From Jatrophihabitans sp. (lineage in GTDB: Bacteria > Actinomycetota > Actinomycetes > Mycobacteriales > Jatrophihabitantaceae): 8,322 nucleotides of DNA. Of the stretch, positions 1 to 7,500 are shown in pieces; within the stretch, counting starts at the first letter, position 1; every line of letters begins with the position of its first letter. The position numbers and the translations under genes were made by a program. The stretch covers positions 1 to 8,322 of the forward strand of contig JAOPVG010000075.1 of the NCBI GenBank assembly GCA_025966255.1, read 5' to 3'. Below the pieces are notes generated by a model. That model worked only from the letters and a program-made list of their open reading frames with translations. It was not told where the DNA came from and made no database searches.

Positions 1-200
1 TCGACGAACTCGGTGACCTTCGCGCCGGTGACCGGGTCGTACTCGACCGGCGGCACGTAGACGCGACCGTCCGAGCCGCGCACGCCAAGGATCCGGCGCG
101 CGGCCAGACCGGTCATGAACGTGCTCAGCGTGGACCCGAGCGAGCGGGTGTAGTCGAAACTCAGCTCGATGGGCGCGCTCAGCGGCTCCAGTACATCCAC
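1..200 (-). CDS. DUF35-type OB-fold protein (steroid/acyl-CoA thiolase-associated), N-terminal part
   Basis: Read on the minus strand from a GTG at 200, the frame stays open to the left edge (66 full codons); the C-terminus lies outside the window. The residues around 44-60 (DGRVYVPPVEYDPVTG) and the preceding GLAARRILGVRG are characteristic of Zn-ribbon/OB-fold DUF35 proteins that partner thiolases and aldolases in actinobacterial acyl-CoA and steroid side-chain degradation (family knowledge; Rv3521-like proteins are the closest I recall). No cysteine occurs in the visible part, so any zinc ribbon here is degenerate or lies further on. The GTG at 200 is the only good start: no in-frame alternative lies upstream with a ribosome site, and none is visible for this one, so a leaderless or short-leader mRNA is possible. 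It is divergent from the acyl-CoA synthetase and shares its control region, with a KstR-like site 8 bp before its start. The family call is fairly secure, the exact role is inference. Confidence 0.75.
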   Translation of the reverse strand, partial: MDVLEPLSAPIELSFDYTRSLGSTLSTFMTGLAARRILGVRGSDGRVYVPPVEYDPVTGAKVTEFV

Positions 201-208
201 ATCCGAAG

Positions 209-222
209 TGAAACACGTTCTC
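209..222. promoter_or_regulatory. KstR-like operator, left copy
   Basis: The 14 bases TGAAACACGTTCTC fit the KstR consensus TnnAACnnGTTnnA at every fixed base except the last (C for A). The two half-sites AAC and GTT are inverted around a 2-bp spacer. The site lies 8 bp upstream of the GTG of the minus-strand OB-fold gene, where a bound TetR-family repressor would block initiation. KstR represses cholesterol catabolism genes in mycobacteria and rhodococci (established). Its action here is inferred from the match and from the neighbouring gene types. Confidence 0.6.
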
Positions 223-275
223 GTATTGGGGACAAGATCTCGGCCGTGTGGCTACGAAGTGCTGACTCCTGCCGC

Positions 276-305
276 TTGTCGGCAAAGTGATACACGTTCT
301 AGATT
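276..305 (+). promoter_or_regulatory. Probable promoter of the acyl-CoA synthetase operon
   Basis: TAGATT at 300-305 fits the actinobacterial -10 pattern TANNNT. TTGTCG at 276-281 matches four of six bases of the -35 TTGACA, with an 18-bp spacer. Transcription would begin near 311-313, giving a leader of about 22-24 nt that contains the AGGAG ribosome site. The KstR-like site at 288-301 overlaps it. It was read by eye only. Confidence 0.45.
288..301. promoter_or_regulatory. KstR-like operator, right copy
   Basis: The 14 bases TGATACACGTTCTA match TnnAACnnGTTnnA except for T in place of the first A of AAC. Sixteen bases around it, AAGTGAWACACGTTCT (285-300), are identical to the left copy (206-221) apart from one position, and both are followed by a similar ATT/GGGAC stretch, so the two look like a duplicated control element in the same orientation. 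This copy lies in the spacer and first two bases of the -10 box of the rightward promoter, a classic place for repression. Confidence 0.6.
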
Positions 306-334
306 AGGGACCTCGATCGAATAGGAGCCCTACC

Positions 335-1873
335 GTGGCCGACACCGGACTGTGGAACATCGCCCGTGACCAGCCCGACCTCAGTGCCGTCGTCGACCCC
401 GACGGTCGGGACCTCGGCTACGGCGAGCTGGCTGCGTTCGCCGATCGTTATGGGCGCGGCCTGCAGAAGCTCGGCCTGCAGGCCGGCGACTGCCTGGTGG
501 TCATGCTGCCGAACACGATCGAGCTGGTGGCGCTGTACTTCGCAGCCATGGAGTGCGGGCTCTACATCGTGCCCATCAACTGGCACCTGACCGGCCCCGA
601 GGTCGCCTACATCGTCGAGGACTCGGACGCGAAGGCGTTCGTCGCTCACGAGCGCTTCGCCGAAGCGGCCGGCATCGCCGCGGCGAGCCTCGATGATGAG
701 CGCCGCTTCGCGGTGGGCTCGATCGACGGCTTCCGGCCGCTGGCCGAGCTCGAGGACGACCGCGGGCGGCCGGAGAACCGCACGCAGGGCGCCCCGATGG
801 TCTACACGTCGGGCACCACCGGCAAGCCGAAGGGCGTGAAGCGTCCACTGACTGGCGCCAACCCGGACGACGTCCCGCTGGGCGCGAGTGGCTTCTTCGC
901 GATGTTCCGCATCCAGCCGTTCGACAACCACGTCCACATCTGCGGGTCGCCGCTGTATCACACGGCGGTGCTCAACTTCGTCGGAATCTCCATCCAGCTC
1001 GGCCACAAGGTCGTGCTCATGGACCGCTTCGACGCCGAGGAGATGCTGCGCCTCATCGAGCTGCACCGGGTGACGCACAGCCACATGGTGCCGACGCAAT
1101 TCACCCGCTTCCTCGCGCTGCCCGAGGACGTCCGCGCCAAGTACGACGTGTCGTCGCTGCGCGCGATGATCCACGGTGCGGCCCCGTGCCCGAACGAGGT
1201 GAAGCGGGCGATGCTCGACTGGTGGGGCCCGGTCATCATCGAGTACTACGCGGCCACGGAGGGCGGCGGCGCGACGATCTTCGCCGACGAGTGGCTCAAG
1301 AAGCCCGGCTCGGTCGGTAGGGCCTGGACGTACTCGGTCATCAAGATCCTGGACGAAGCCGGCAACGAGGTTCCGTCGAACCAGACGGGTCTCGTCTACA
1401 TGCAGATGGGCGGCTCCAGCTTCGCGTACCACAAGAGCGAGGAGAAGACGCGGGAGTCGCGCGTCGGCGATCTGTTCACGGTCGGCGACATCGGCTACCT
1501 CGACGACGATGGCTACCTCTTCCTCCTTGACCGCCAGAGCGACATGATCATCTCCGGCGGAGTGAACGTCTACCCGGCCGAGATCGAGGGCGAGCTCGTG
1601 ATGCACCCGGCGATCGCCGACGTCGCGGTCTTCGGGATCCCGGACGATCAGTGGGGCGAGGCGATCAAGGCCGTCATCCAGCCGGCGTCCGGCGTCGCCG
1701 TGTCCGACGAGCTGACGGAGGAGATCCGCACGTTCGCGGCCGCGCGGTTGGCGAAGTACAAGCTCCCGAAGGTCGTCGAATACATGGACGAGTTGCCCCG
1801 CGACGACAACGGGAAGCTGTACAAGCGCAAGCTGCGCGACGCCAGCTGGGCGGGTCGCGAGAAGGCAATCTGA
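335..1873 (+). CDS. Acyl-CoA synthetase (AMP-forming), FadD family
   Basis: This 512-residue enzyme of the ANL superfamily would adenylate a carboxylic acid with ATP and then load it onto CoA in the cytoplasm. All core motifs are present: P-loop YTSGTTGKPKG (157-167), YYAATEGGG (304-312), TVGDIGYLDDDGYLFLLDR (382-400, with ribose-binding Asp385 and hinge-region Arg400), GGVNVYPAEIE (408-418), and LPRDDNGK (487-494) ending in the probable catalytic Lys494. The length is usual for the family. The GTG start is set by AGGAG at 323-327, 7 nt upstream. No signal peptide or membrane segment is seen. Overall it resembles mycobacterial fatty-acid or steroid FadDs such as FadD4, but I cannot name the orthologue or substrate. 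The KstR-like operator in its promoter and the divergent DUF35 gene favour a steroid side-chain or related acid (inference). The next gene follows after 54 bp on the same strand, so co-transcription is likely. Confidence 0.93.
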   Translation: MADTGLWNIARDQPDLSAVVDPDGRDLGYGELAAFADRYGRGLQKLGLQAGDCLVVMLPNTIELVALYFAAMECGLYIVPINWHLTGPEVAYIVEDSDAKAFVAHERFAEAAGIAAASLDDERRFAVGSIDGFRPLAELEDDRGRPENRTQGAPMVYTSGTTGKPKGVKRPLTGANPDDVPLGASGFFAMFRIQPFDNHVHICGSPLYHTAVLNFVGISIQLGHKVVLMDRFDAEEMLRLIELHRVTHSHMVPTQFTRFLALPEDVRAKYDVSSLRAMIHGAAPCPNEVKRAMLDWWGPVIIEYYAATEGGGATIFADEWLKKPGSVGRAWTYSVIKILDEAGNEVPSNQTGLVYMQMGGSSFAYHKSEEKTRESRVGDLFTVGDIGYLDDDGYLFLLDRQSDMIISGGVNVYPAEIEGELVMHPAIADVAVFGIPDDQWGEAIKAVIQPASGVAVSDELTEEIRTFAAARLAKYKLPKVVEYMDELPRDDNGKLYKRKLRDASWAGREKAI

Positions 1874-1927
1874 GCGCCGGTCAGGCGCGACGGGGCGGCC
1901 CGCCGGCGTCTCGGGCAGGATGAAGGC

Positions 1928-2833
1928 GTGTTCAGTTCTCCTGCCGAGGTCGCCGAGCGACTCGCTGAGGTGCGCTACCTCGCCGATACCGCCACGGCCA
2001 CGACCGTCTACATCGCGGCGGTGCTGCAGCGACCGCTGCTGGTCGAGGGCCCGGCCGGCGTCGGCAAGACCGAACTGGCCAAGGCGGTCGCGGCGGCCAC
2101 GGGCGCCGAGTTGGTGCGACTGCAGTGCTACGAGGGGCTGGACGAAGCGCGCGCCCTGTACGAGTGGAACTACCGCAAGCAGCTGCTGCGGATCCAGGCC
2201 AGCGTCGCGGACGCGAGTGTCGCGGACCCCAGCGCTGCCGACGCGGGACGCTCGAGTTGGGAGCAGACCCACGACGACATCTTCACCGAGGAGTTCCTGC
2301 TCACCCGCCCGCTGCTGACCGCAATCCGCCGCGACGAGCCCACCGTGTTGCTGATCGACGAGGCTGACAAGACCGACATCGAGGTCGAAGCCCTGCTGCT
2401 CGAAGTGCTCTCCGACTTCCAGGTCACCATTCCGGAGATGGGCACGATCACCGCCACCCGCCGACCGTTCGTCGTCGTCACGTCCAACGCCACCCGCGAG
2501 CTCTCCGAAGCCCTCAAGCGCCGCTGCCTCTACCTGCACCTGGACTACCCCTCGCCCGAGCGCGAGCGCGCGATCGTCGTGGCCCAGGTGCCCGAGATCG
2601 AGAGCGATCTCGCCGATCAGCTCGTCCGGACTGCCGCCACGCTGCGCACCCTCGAGTTGAAGAAGGCGCCGTCCGTCGCCGAGACGATCGACTGGGCCCG
2701 CACCTTGTTGGCGCTGGGAATCGGCGAGCTCGACGAAGCCGCCATCGCGAGCACGCTGGGCGTCGTGCTCAAGCACGTGTCCGACCACGTCCGCGCCGCC
2801 AAGGAACTCGGCCTGCCGGCGGTAGCTGAGTAG
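1928..2833 (+). CDS. MoxR-family AAA+ ATPase
   Basis: This 301-residue ATPase carries Walker A GPAGVGKTE (41-49), Walker B VLLIDEADK (140-148), sensor-1 TSN (185-187) and an arginine-finger-like RR (198-199) in EALKRRCLYLHLDYP. The segment CYEGLDEARALYEW (67-80) and EEFLLTRPLL (121-130) are typical of the MoxR/CoxD branch. Such ATPases form rings that work with a VWA-domain partner to mature or remodel a client, for example inserting metals in CO dehydrogenase (family knowledge). The GTG start has AGGA at 1917-1920, 7 nt upstream. An oddity is a low-complexity stretch of three ASVAD/PSAAD-like units at residues 91-105, between the second motif and the EEFLL segment. The stop is followed at once by the start of the VWA gene. 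The client is unknown, since no CO dehydrogenase or similar gene is visible. Confidence 0.92.
   Translation: MFSSPAEVAERLAEVRYLADTATATTVYIAAVLQRPLLVEGPAGVGKTELAKAVAAATGAELVRLQCYEGLDEARALYEWNYRKQLLRIQASVADASVADPSAADAGRSSWEQTHDDIFTEEFLLTRPLLTAIRRDEPTVLLIDEADKTDIEVEALLLEVLSDFQVTIPEMGTITATRRPFVVVTSNATRELSEALKRRCLYLHLDYPSPERERAIVVAQVPEIESDLADQLVRTAATLRTLELKKAPSVAETIDWARTLLALGIGELDEAAIASTLGVVLKHVSDHVRAAKELGLPAVAE
2198..2248 (+). repeat. ASVAD-like micro-repeat inside the MoxR gene
   Basis: Codons 91-107 encode ASVAD, ASVAD, PSAAD and AG. The three five-residue units use different synonymous codons (GCC AGC GTC GCG GAC, then GCG AGT GTC GCG GAC, then CCC AGC GCT GCC GAC), so the repeat is older than a fresh slippage event or is kept at protein level. 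It lies in a loop between conserved MoxR segments. Confidence 0.6.
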
Positions 2834-4243
2834 GTGAGTCTCCTCGACCGGCAGATCGCCTTCGTCGCCGCGCTGCGCGAGGCGGGACTGACCGTGTCTG
2901 TGGCCGAGGGACTCGACGCGGCCCGGTCGATAGGAGCGGTGGAGCTACTCGATCGCGAGCAACTGCGGGCCGCCCTCGCGGCCACGCTCGTGAAGCGTCA
3001 GATGCACCGGCCGACGTTTGACACGGTCTTCGAGCTGTTCTATCCGTCGGTGACGGGGGATTCGATCACGCCGCCGCCGGTGACCGACGAGCGCCCGCGC
3101 GATCCGGCCGCAGCGTCACGGGGCCCGCTGGATGATCCGGTGCGGGATCGGATCCGGGCCGAGCTCAGCGACTATCTGGCCGATGGCGACGAGCAGCGGC
3201 TGGACGCGCTGGCCCGCGATGCCGTCGCGAGTTTCGGATCGGTGGCCGGCCGCGCTCCGGGCCAGTCGTCATGGTCGCGGCTGGCGGTGCTGGAGCGCGT
3301 GTCGGCACAGACGCTGATGGCGGCTCTGCTGGATCAGGTGCTGACCGGGCGGGATCGCGGTGGGCTGGCCGAGCGCCGCGCCCGCACCATGATCAACGAA
3401 CGGATCGCCCGGTTCGACGAGCGCGTGGCCGCCGATGTCCGCCGACGGCTGGCCGAGCTCACCGATGCCGAGAGCGTGGCCCGTACGTCGGTGCGCCCCA
3501 GCATCGAGCGGGTGTCCTTCCTCGGGGCCACCCGCACCGACCTCGTTGCGTTGCGCCGGGAGATCCAGCCGCTGGCTCGCCGCCTGGCGGCGCGGCTCAC
3601 CATCGACCAGCGGCACGGCCGGCGCGGGCCGCTCGACTTCCGCCGGACCATGCGCAGCTCGCTGTCGTCGGGCGGGGTGCCGATGCAGACACATCACCGG
3701 CCGAAGCGCCCGAACAAGACCGACCTCGTGGTGATTTGCGACCTCAGCGAATCGGTGACGTCCTTCGCCCACTTCACCCTGCTGCTCGTGTACGCGCTGC
3801 GCGAGCAGTTCACCCGGGTGCGGGCCTTCGGATTCGTCGACGAGTTGGACGAGGTCACCCGCTTCTTCGTGCCGGGATCGGACGTGGTGGAGGCCGTCAC
3901 CAGGCTCGCGGCCGAGGCCGACGTGACCTGGCTGCTCGGACGCACCGATTACGGCCGGGCCTTCGACTTGTTCGCGCACCGCTTCCCGGATGCCATCGGG
4001 CCGAAGACGTCGCTGCTCATCCTCGGCGACGCGCGGTCGAACTACGGCGATCTCGCGCTGCCCACACTGGAGGCTCTGGCCGGACAGGCCAAGCACGCCT
4101 ACTGGCTCAACCCGGAGCGTCGTGGCATGTGGGACACCGGCGATTCGCGCGCGAGCGACTTCGACCGCATCGTGCCCATGGTCGAGTGCCGCAACCTCGC
4201 TCAACTCGCCGACTTCGTCCGGGAACTCGGCCCGCGCCACTGA
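2834..4243 (+). CDS. CoxE-like protein with C-terminal von Willebrand A domain
   Basis: This 469-residue protein is predicted to be cytoplasmic, with no signal peptide or membrane helix. Residues 1-285 are charged and probably mostly helical. Residues about 297-465 form a VWA domain of the CoxE type (PF05762): the metal-ion-dependent adhesion site is complete, with D303-L-S305-E-S307, Thr371 in GRTDYGRAF and Asp399 in ILGDARSNY, followed by WLNPE (424-428), a mark of this family. CoxE-like proteins act with MoxR ATPases as a maturation or chaperone pair (family knowledge). The GTG start comes directly after the moxR stop, TAG-GTG with no base between, which implies translational coupling and fixed stoichiometry. 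No strong Shine-Dalgarno sequence precedes it, which agrees with coupling. The function in this cell is inferred from the pair, and the client is unknown. Confidence 0.92.
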   Translation: MSLLDRQIAFVAALREAGLTVSVAEGLDAARSIGAVELLDREQLRAALAATLVKRQMHRPTFDTVFELFYPSVTGDSITPPPVTDERPRDPAAASRGPLDDPVRDRIRAELSDYLADGDEQRLDALARDAVASFGSVAGRAPGQSSWSRLAVLERVSAQTLMAALLDQVLTGRDRGGLAERRARTMINERIARFDERVAADVRRRLAELTDAESVARTSVRPSIERVSFLGATRTDLVALRREIQPLARRLAARLTIDQRHGRRGPLDFRRTMRSSLSSGGVPMQTHHRPKRPNKTDLVVICDLSESVTSFAHFTLLLVYALREQFTRVRAFGFVDELDEVTRFFVPGSDVVEAVTRLAAEADVTWLLGRTDYGRAFDLFAHRFPDAIGPKTSLLILGDARSNYGDLALPTLEALAGQAKHAYWLNPERRGMWDTGDSRASDFDRIVPMVECRNLAQLADFVRELGPRH

Positions 4244-4299
4244 CGCCCTATTGAGGCCCAAGGCCGTTTAGGCAATTGTCGGAAATAGTCGTTATCGGC

Positions 4300-4313
4300 C
4301 GCCCGTTCGGGCG
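4300..4313. other. Small GC hairpin after the VWA gene
   Basis: CGCCC-GTTC-GGGCG forms a perfect 5-bp stem with a 4-base loop, 57 bp after the VWA stop codon. No run of T follows, so it is at best an atypical terminator or an mRNA 3' end stabiliser. It sits just before a TTGAC sequence (4316-4320). Confidence 0.35.
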
Positions 4314-4375
4314 AATTGACGGACCACTGAATCGATCCATACCACATTGTTGCAACTCGAGATTCTGACGCGCAC

Positions 4376-4394
4376 ATAACGACTGAGTCGCTAT
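4376..4394. promoter_or_regulatory. 19-bp inverted repeat overlapping a possible -10 box
   Basis: ATAACGACTGAGTCGCTAT is symmetrical about G4385 with eight of nine base pairs matching; only A4379/C4391 fails. The right end overlaps TATCGT (4392-4397), which fits TANNNT as a -10 box for the downstream giant gene and would give a leader of about 40 nt. No convincing -35 is seen at normal spacing; CTGACG at 4365-4370 is 21 bp away. It may be an operator for a dimeric regulator. The symmetry is seen directly, the function is inference. Confidence 0.4.
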
Positions 4395-4412
4395 CGTCCC
4401 CGCAACTTACCC

Positions 4413-4427
4413 GCCGGTCAGTCCGGC
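4413..4427 (+). promoter_or_regulatory. Leader hairpin before the giant secreted-protein gene
   Basis: GCCGG-TCAGT-CCGGC forms a 5-bp stem with a 5-base loop, followed by TTTG, and ends 6 nt before the Shine-Dalgarno sequence. It lies within the predicted leader. It could stabilise the mRNA or affect ribosome access; no known riboswitch class is recognised. Confidence 0.3.
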
Positions 4428-4433
4428 TTTGTC

Positions 4434-4439
4434 AGGGAG
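4434..4439 (+). promoter_or_regulatory. Ribosome binding site of the giant secreted-protein gene
   Basis: AGGGAG lies 6 nt before the ATG at 4446 and fixes that start. The signal peptide begins exactly there, which agrees with the choice. Confidence 0.7.
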
Positions 4440-4445
4440 ATTCCC

Positions 4446-4559
4446 ATGCTTCGTCGTGCCCAACTGCGCCTGCGGCGGTGGACGGCCATGGCCGCCACGG
4501 CCGCTGTTCTCGTCACAATCGCCGGTGCTGGAGGGGCTGCGGCGCCGGCCTACGCCGCC
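4446..4559 (+). other. Signal peptide of the giant protein
   Basis: Residues 1-38: a basic n-region with Arg3, Arg4, Arg8, Arg10 and Arg11, a hydrophobic core from about 14 to 33, and a small-residue c-region APAYAA with cleavage expected after Ala37 or Ala38. RR at 3-4 and 10-11 lacks a full Tat motif (no S/T-RR-x-F-L-K), so Sec export is more likely. Confidence 0.8.
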
Positions 4560-7500
4560 ACGGACGTGTCGGGCTGCGGGGCGATCTCCCAAGACCAAGT
4601 CGGTGCATTCGTTGCCGAATGGGCGGTGCATCTGGACGACGACGCATTCATGACGAAATACCTCAATGGGGCCGGCGCCATTCCCGCGCAAAACGCCGCG
4701 GAGGCGGACAAATCCTGCCTGGTCGATCAACTGGTCGTCCGACTCGCACAAACCCATCCTGGCTTCGGCGCCGGCCGTGATCCGCAATTGGTGCGCGGCC
4801 TGCTGACGAATTTGATCTTCGATCGGGGTCGGACCAACGCCGACAAGCTGGCGGCGAACACGAGTACCTCAGCCTCGCCATCGACCCCGCTCGACGACGC
4901 CCTGGCTCGGCTCCGGGCCATAATTCCGAGCGGCGTCCCCAGCATCACCCCGGATCTGCAGATCGGCACCGTCACGCACGTCGGCGCGGATGCGATCGTG
5001 TCCGCCGGGCCGTCGGCGACACCACTCCTCAGCGCCCACGCCGGCGTCACCTACACGCCCAGTGACCAGCCGCTGATCCCTGGACTCGGCTCCCTGCCGA
5101 CCCTGTCCGACATTTTCGGTCTGCTCGGCACAATCATCGATTCGGTGACGTACCGGGTGTGCACCGAGTCCGCGGCGGTCGCGCGCAAGTGTTCACTGCC
5201 GACCCCACTCGGCGTTCCGGTGCTGGCTGACGACACCGGCGACAACATCCCCGACGTCGTCGCCTCACTCCTGCCCGGTGTCGACCTCAGCGGTGGCGCC
5301 CAACTGCAGTTCAGGGTCGACGGACTCTTCGGCGGACGCAACGCCCCGGCCCACGTGTTTGCGGTCTTCTCCGTCCTCGGCACCAGCCGCCAGTTCGCGA
5401 TCGGCTTCGACGGACGCCCGTCCCGGCTGGCCGCGGGCAACCTGATGGCGTTCTCGCTCAAGAGCATCACGCGGGCGCTGGCCGGTGACATCGACACCGG
5501 TTTCCACCTGCAGTTCCGCGACCCCGGACCGGTCTCCGCCATCACGGCGGCCATGGCAACCAAGACCAACGGCGTCCTCTCCGACCCGATGTCGGCCTCG
5601 TTGAACTTCAATCCCACGCCGGCCAAGTTCGACGTCGGACTACGCTTTCAGAACTCCGCGACGCCCCAGTACACCGTCGGCGTGCAGTCGAGCGTGCCGA
5701 CCAAGCTCACCGCGCACGCGACGCTTGCTCAGTCTGCGGCCGGCACCGAGACCGCCATCGACGGTGTAGTCGACAAGCTGCCGAGCTCGATCACGATCGA
5801 CGTGAAGAACAACGGCTCGGCCCTGGTCGCCGACTACACGGGCAGCGCCAAGATCGACGACCTCGCTCTTGCGGCCCGCTCGATTCCCGACGTCACCCAT
5901 CCGAACACGTACACGGTGATGTCCACTGACCTGACGCAGATCCCGACGAACATGCACCTCGTCGTCACCAAGCCGTACGACGCGGTGCTCTCGACCAGTT
6001 CGCCGATCGGGCCGACGACGGTGTCGCTGCGCTCCATCCGCGACGGCGTGACCCATTCGGAGATCTACGGACAGATCTCGAGTGTGCCGACGAACGTGCA
6101 TCTGCACGGTGACGTCGACGGTGCGGGCGACGACTTCACCACTGCCTTCACCTACACCGCCGACGCCTCCATCCCGAGCGTGCACTTCCGGCTCTTCGAC
6201 GACGAGAACCTGCACGCCTTTGTCGACGCGACCGCGGCCAACCTGCCGAAGTTCATGAAGGTGTCGGTGGCCAAGCACCCACATGACAGCTCCGCGGCCT
6301 TCGACGCCCGCACCACCGAGAGCGGCGCACCAGGCTCGTCAAGCGTCGGGCCGATGACGTTGAAGTACACGTCCACCGGCACCCAGCTCGCGGACGCCGA
6401 CCTGCCGAGCACCGACCACGTCGTCCTGAAGGAGACGGCCTCGGACGTGCAGGCTGCGCTGCGCTATACCGGGCTGTCGCTGGTGCGCTACTCGCTGCAC
6501 GACGACGTCACGGCCGCCGACCACGACACGGTGTCGGCCGAGCTCAAGAACGCCTCGCCGCGCGTCGTCACGCTGATGGGTGACACGCCGGCCCTGACCC
6601 TGAATTCGGTCATCGACGCGTTGCCGGCCGACATGACGCTCGACTACGACAAGCAGGGCACCGCCACGAACGTCCACTACCACGCGACGAGCCCGATCAC
6701 GAAGATCACGGCGGCCGTCGCGGAGAAGGGCGGCAACCACGCGTCGATCGGCGCCGAGGTGACCCACGTGCCCGACGACATCCAGATCGCGCTGGACCAG
6801 GCGGCCGGCGAGGCCACCTGGAACGCGTCAGGCGGGGTCGACTCGATCGGGCTCTCCGGAAAGGTCGACCACGACGGTCGCACCTGGAGCGGCGGCGCCA
6901 CCCTCACCGCCGTCCCGCGCACGTGGAAGCTCAACTTCGGGCCCAGCGTGTACGCCTTCCAGGCGGGGGCACCGGCCAGCACCGACGCCGTCGGTTCGCT
7001 GTCCGCGTCACTGACCAACCACGGAACGGCTGAGACGGCCGCCGGCAACCACGCCTTCGCCAATTACGACGCCGGTTCGGGCGCACTCGACGCCAGCTTC
7101 ACGATGTCGGCGATCCACGCGTTCAGCTACACGCCGACGGCTCAGGGCTTCGTGGTGAAGACGGAGATCGGCGGCGGCCAGCCGTTCCGCGTGAAGGCCG
7201 ACCTCAAGCTGGACGACAGCACCGCGACACCGCAGCACCTCGACCAGATTGCCGCCGACGCGACGATCAGCCCGCTGCCCACGTCGATGACGTTCACGCA
7301 GGACGGCACCGCGCTGGACTACACGAGCGACACGAGTCCGGACATCGACGCGTCGGTCGCGATCGGCCGGTCCGACGCGGTGGCGGCCACGCTGGCGCCG
7401 CCGGTCGTGCGTGGTGCGTCCCTCCGCGACGGACGGGCCTGCGACGCGACCAGGTGCGACAACGCGCTCAAGGCCCACCTGTTCCTCGAGGGTGCACCGA

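Noticed and set aside
1874..1888. GCGCC-GGTCA-GGCGC hairpin as a terminator between the synthetase and moxR genes
   Set aside because: The stem is only 5 bp and no T-run follows; such small stems are common in GC-rich DNA. It does not break the likely operon.
1920..2318. An ATG-started frame of 132 codons just before moxR
   Set aside because: It is out of frame with moxR and gives an Arg/Ser/Pro-rich product without motifs. The AGGA at 1917-1920 serves the GTG at 1928.
299..2788. An 829-codon open frame on the minus strand
   Set aside because: It lies wholly antisense to the acyl-CoA synthetase and MoxR genes, which carry full family motifs. Its product is a low-complexity Arg/Asp/Val/Leu mix with no recognisable motif, as expected for the complement of high-GC3 coding DNA.
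3269..4261. A 330-codon minus-strand frame and a 327-codon plus-strand frame over the VWA gene
   Set aside because: Both are shadows of the VWA gene, whose MIDAS residues are intact; the shadow products are Arg/Ala/Gly-rich with no domains.
4273..4322. Imperfect direct repeat CAATTGTCGG / GAATTGACGG, 40 bp apart
   Set aside because: Only 8 of 10 bases match and no third copy is seen; it is too weak to call an operator pair.
4349..4356. 8-bp palindrome GTTGCAAC
   Set aside because: Too short and not extended on either side; expected by chance in a region of this size.
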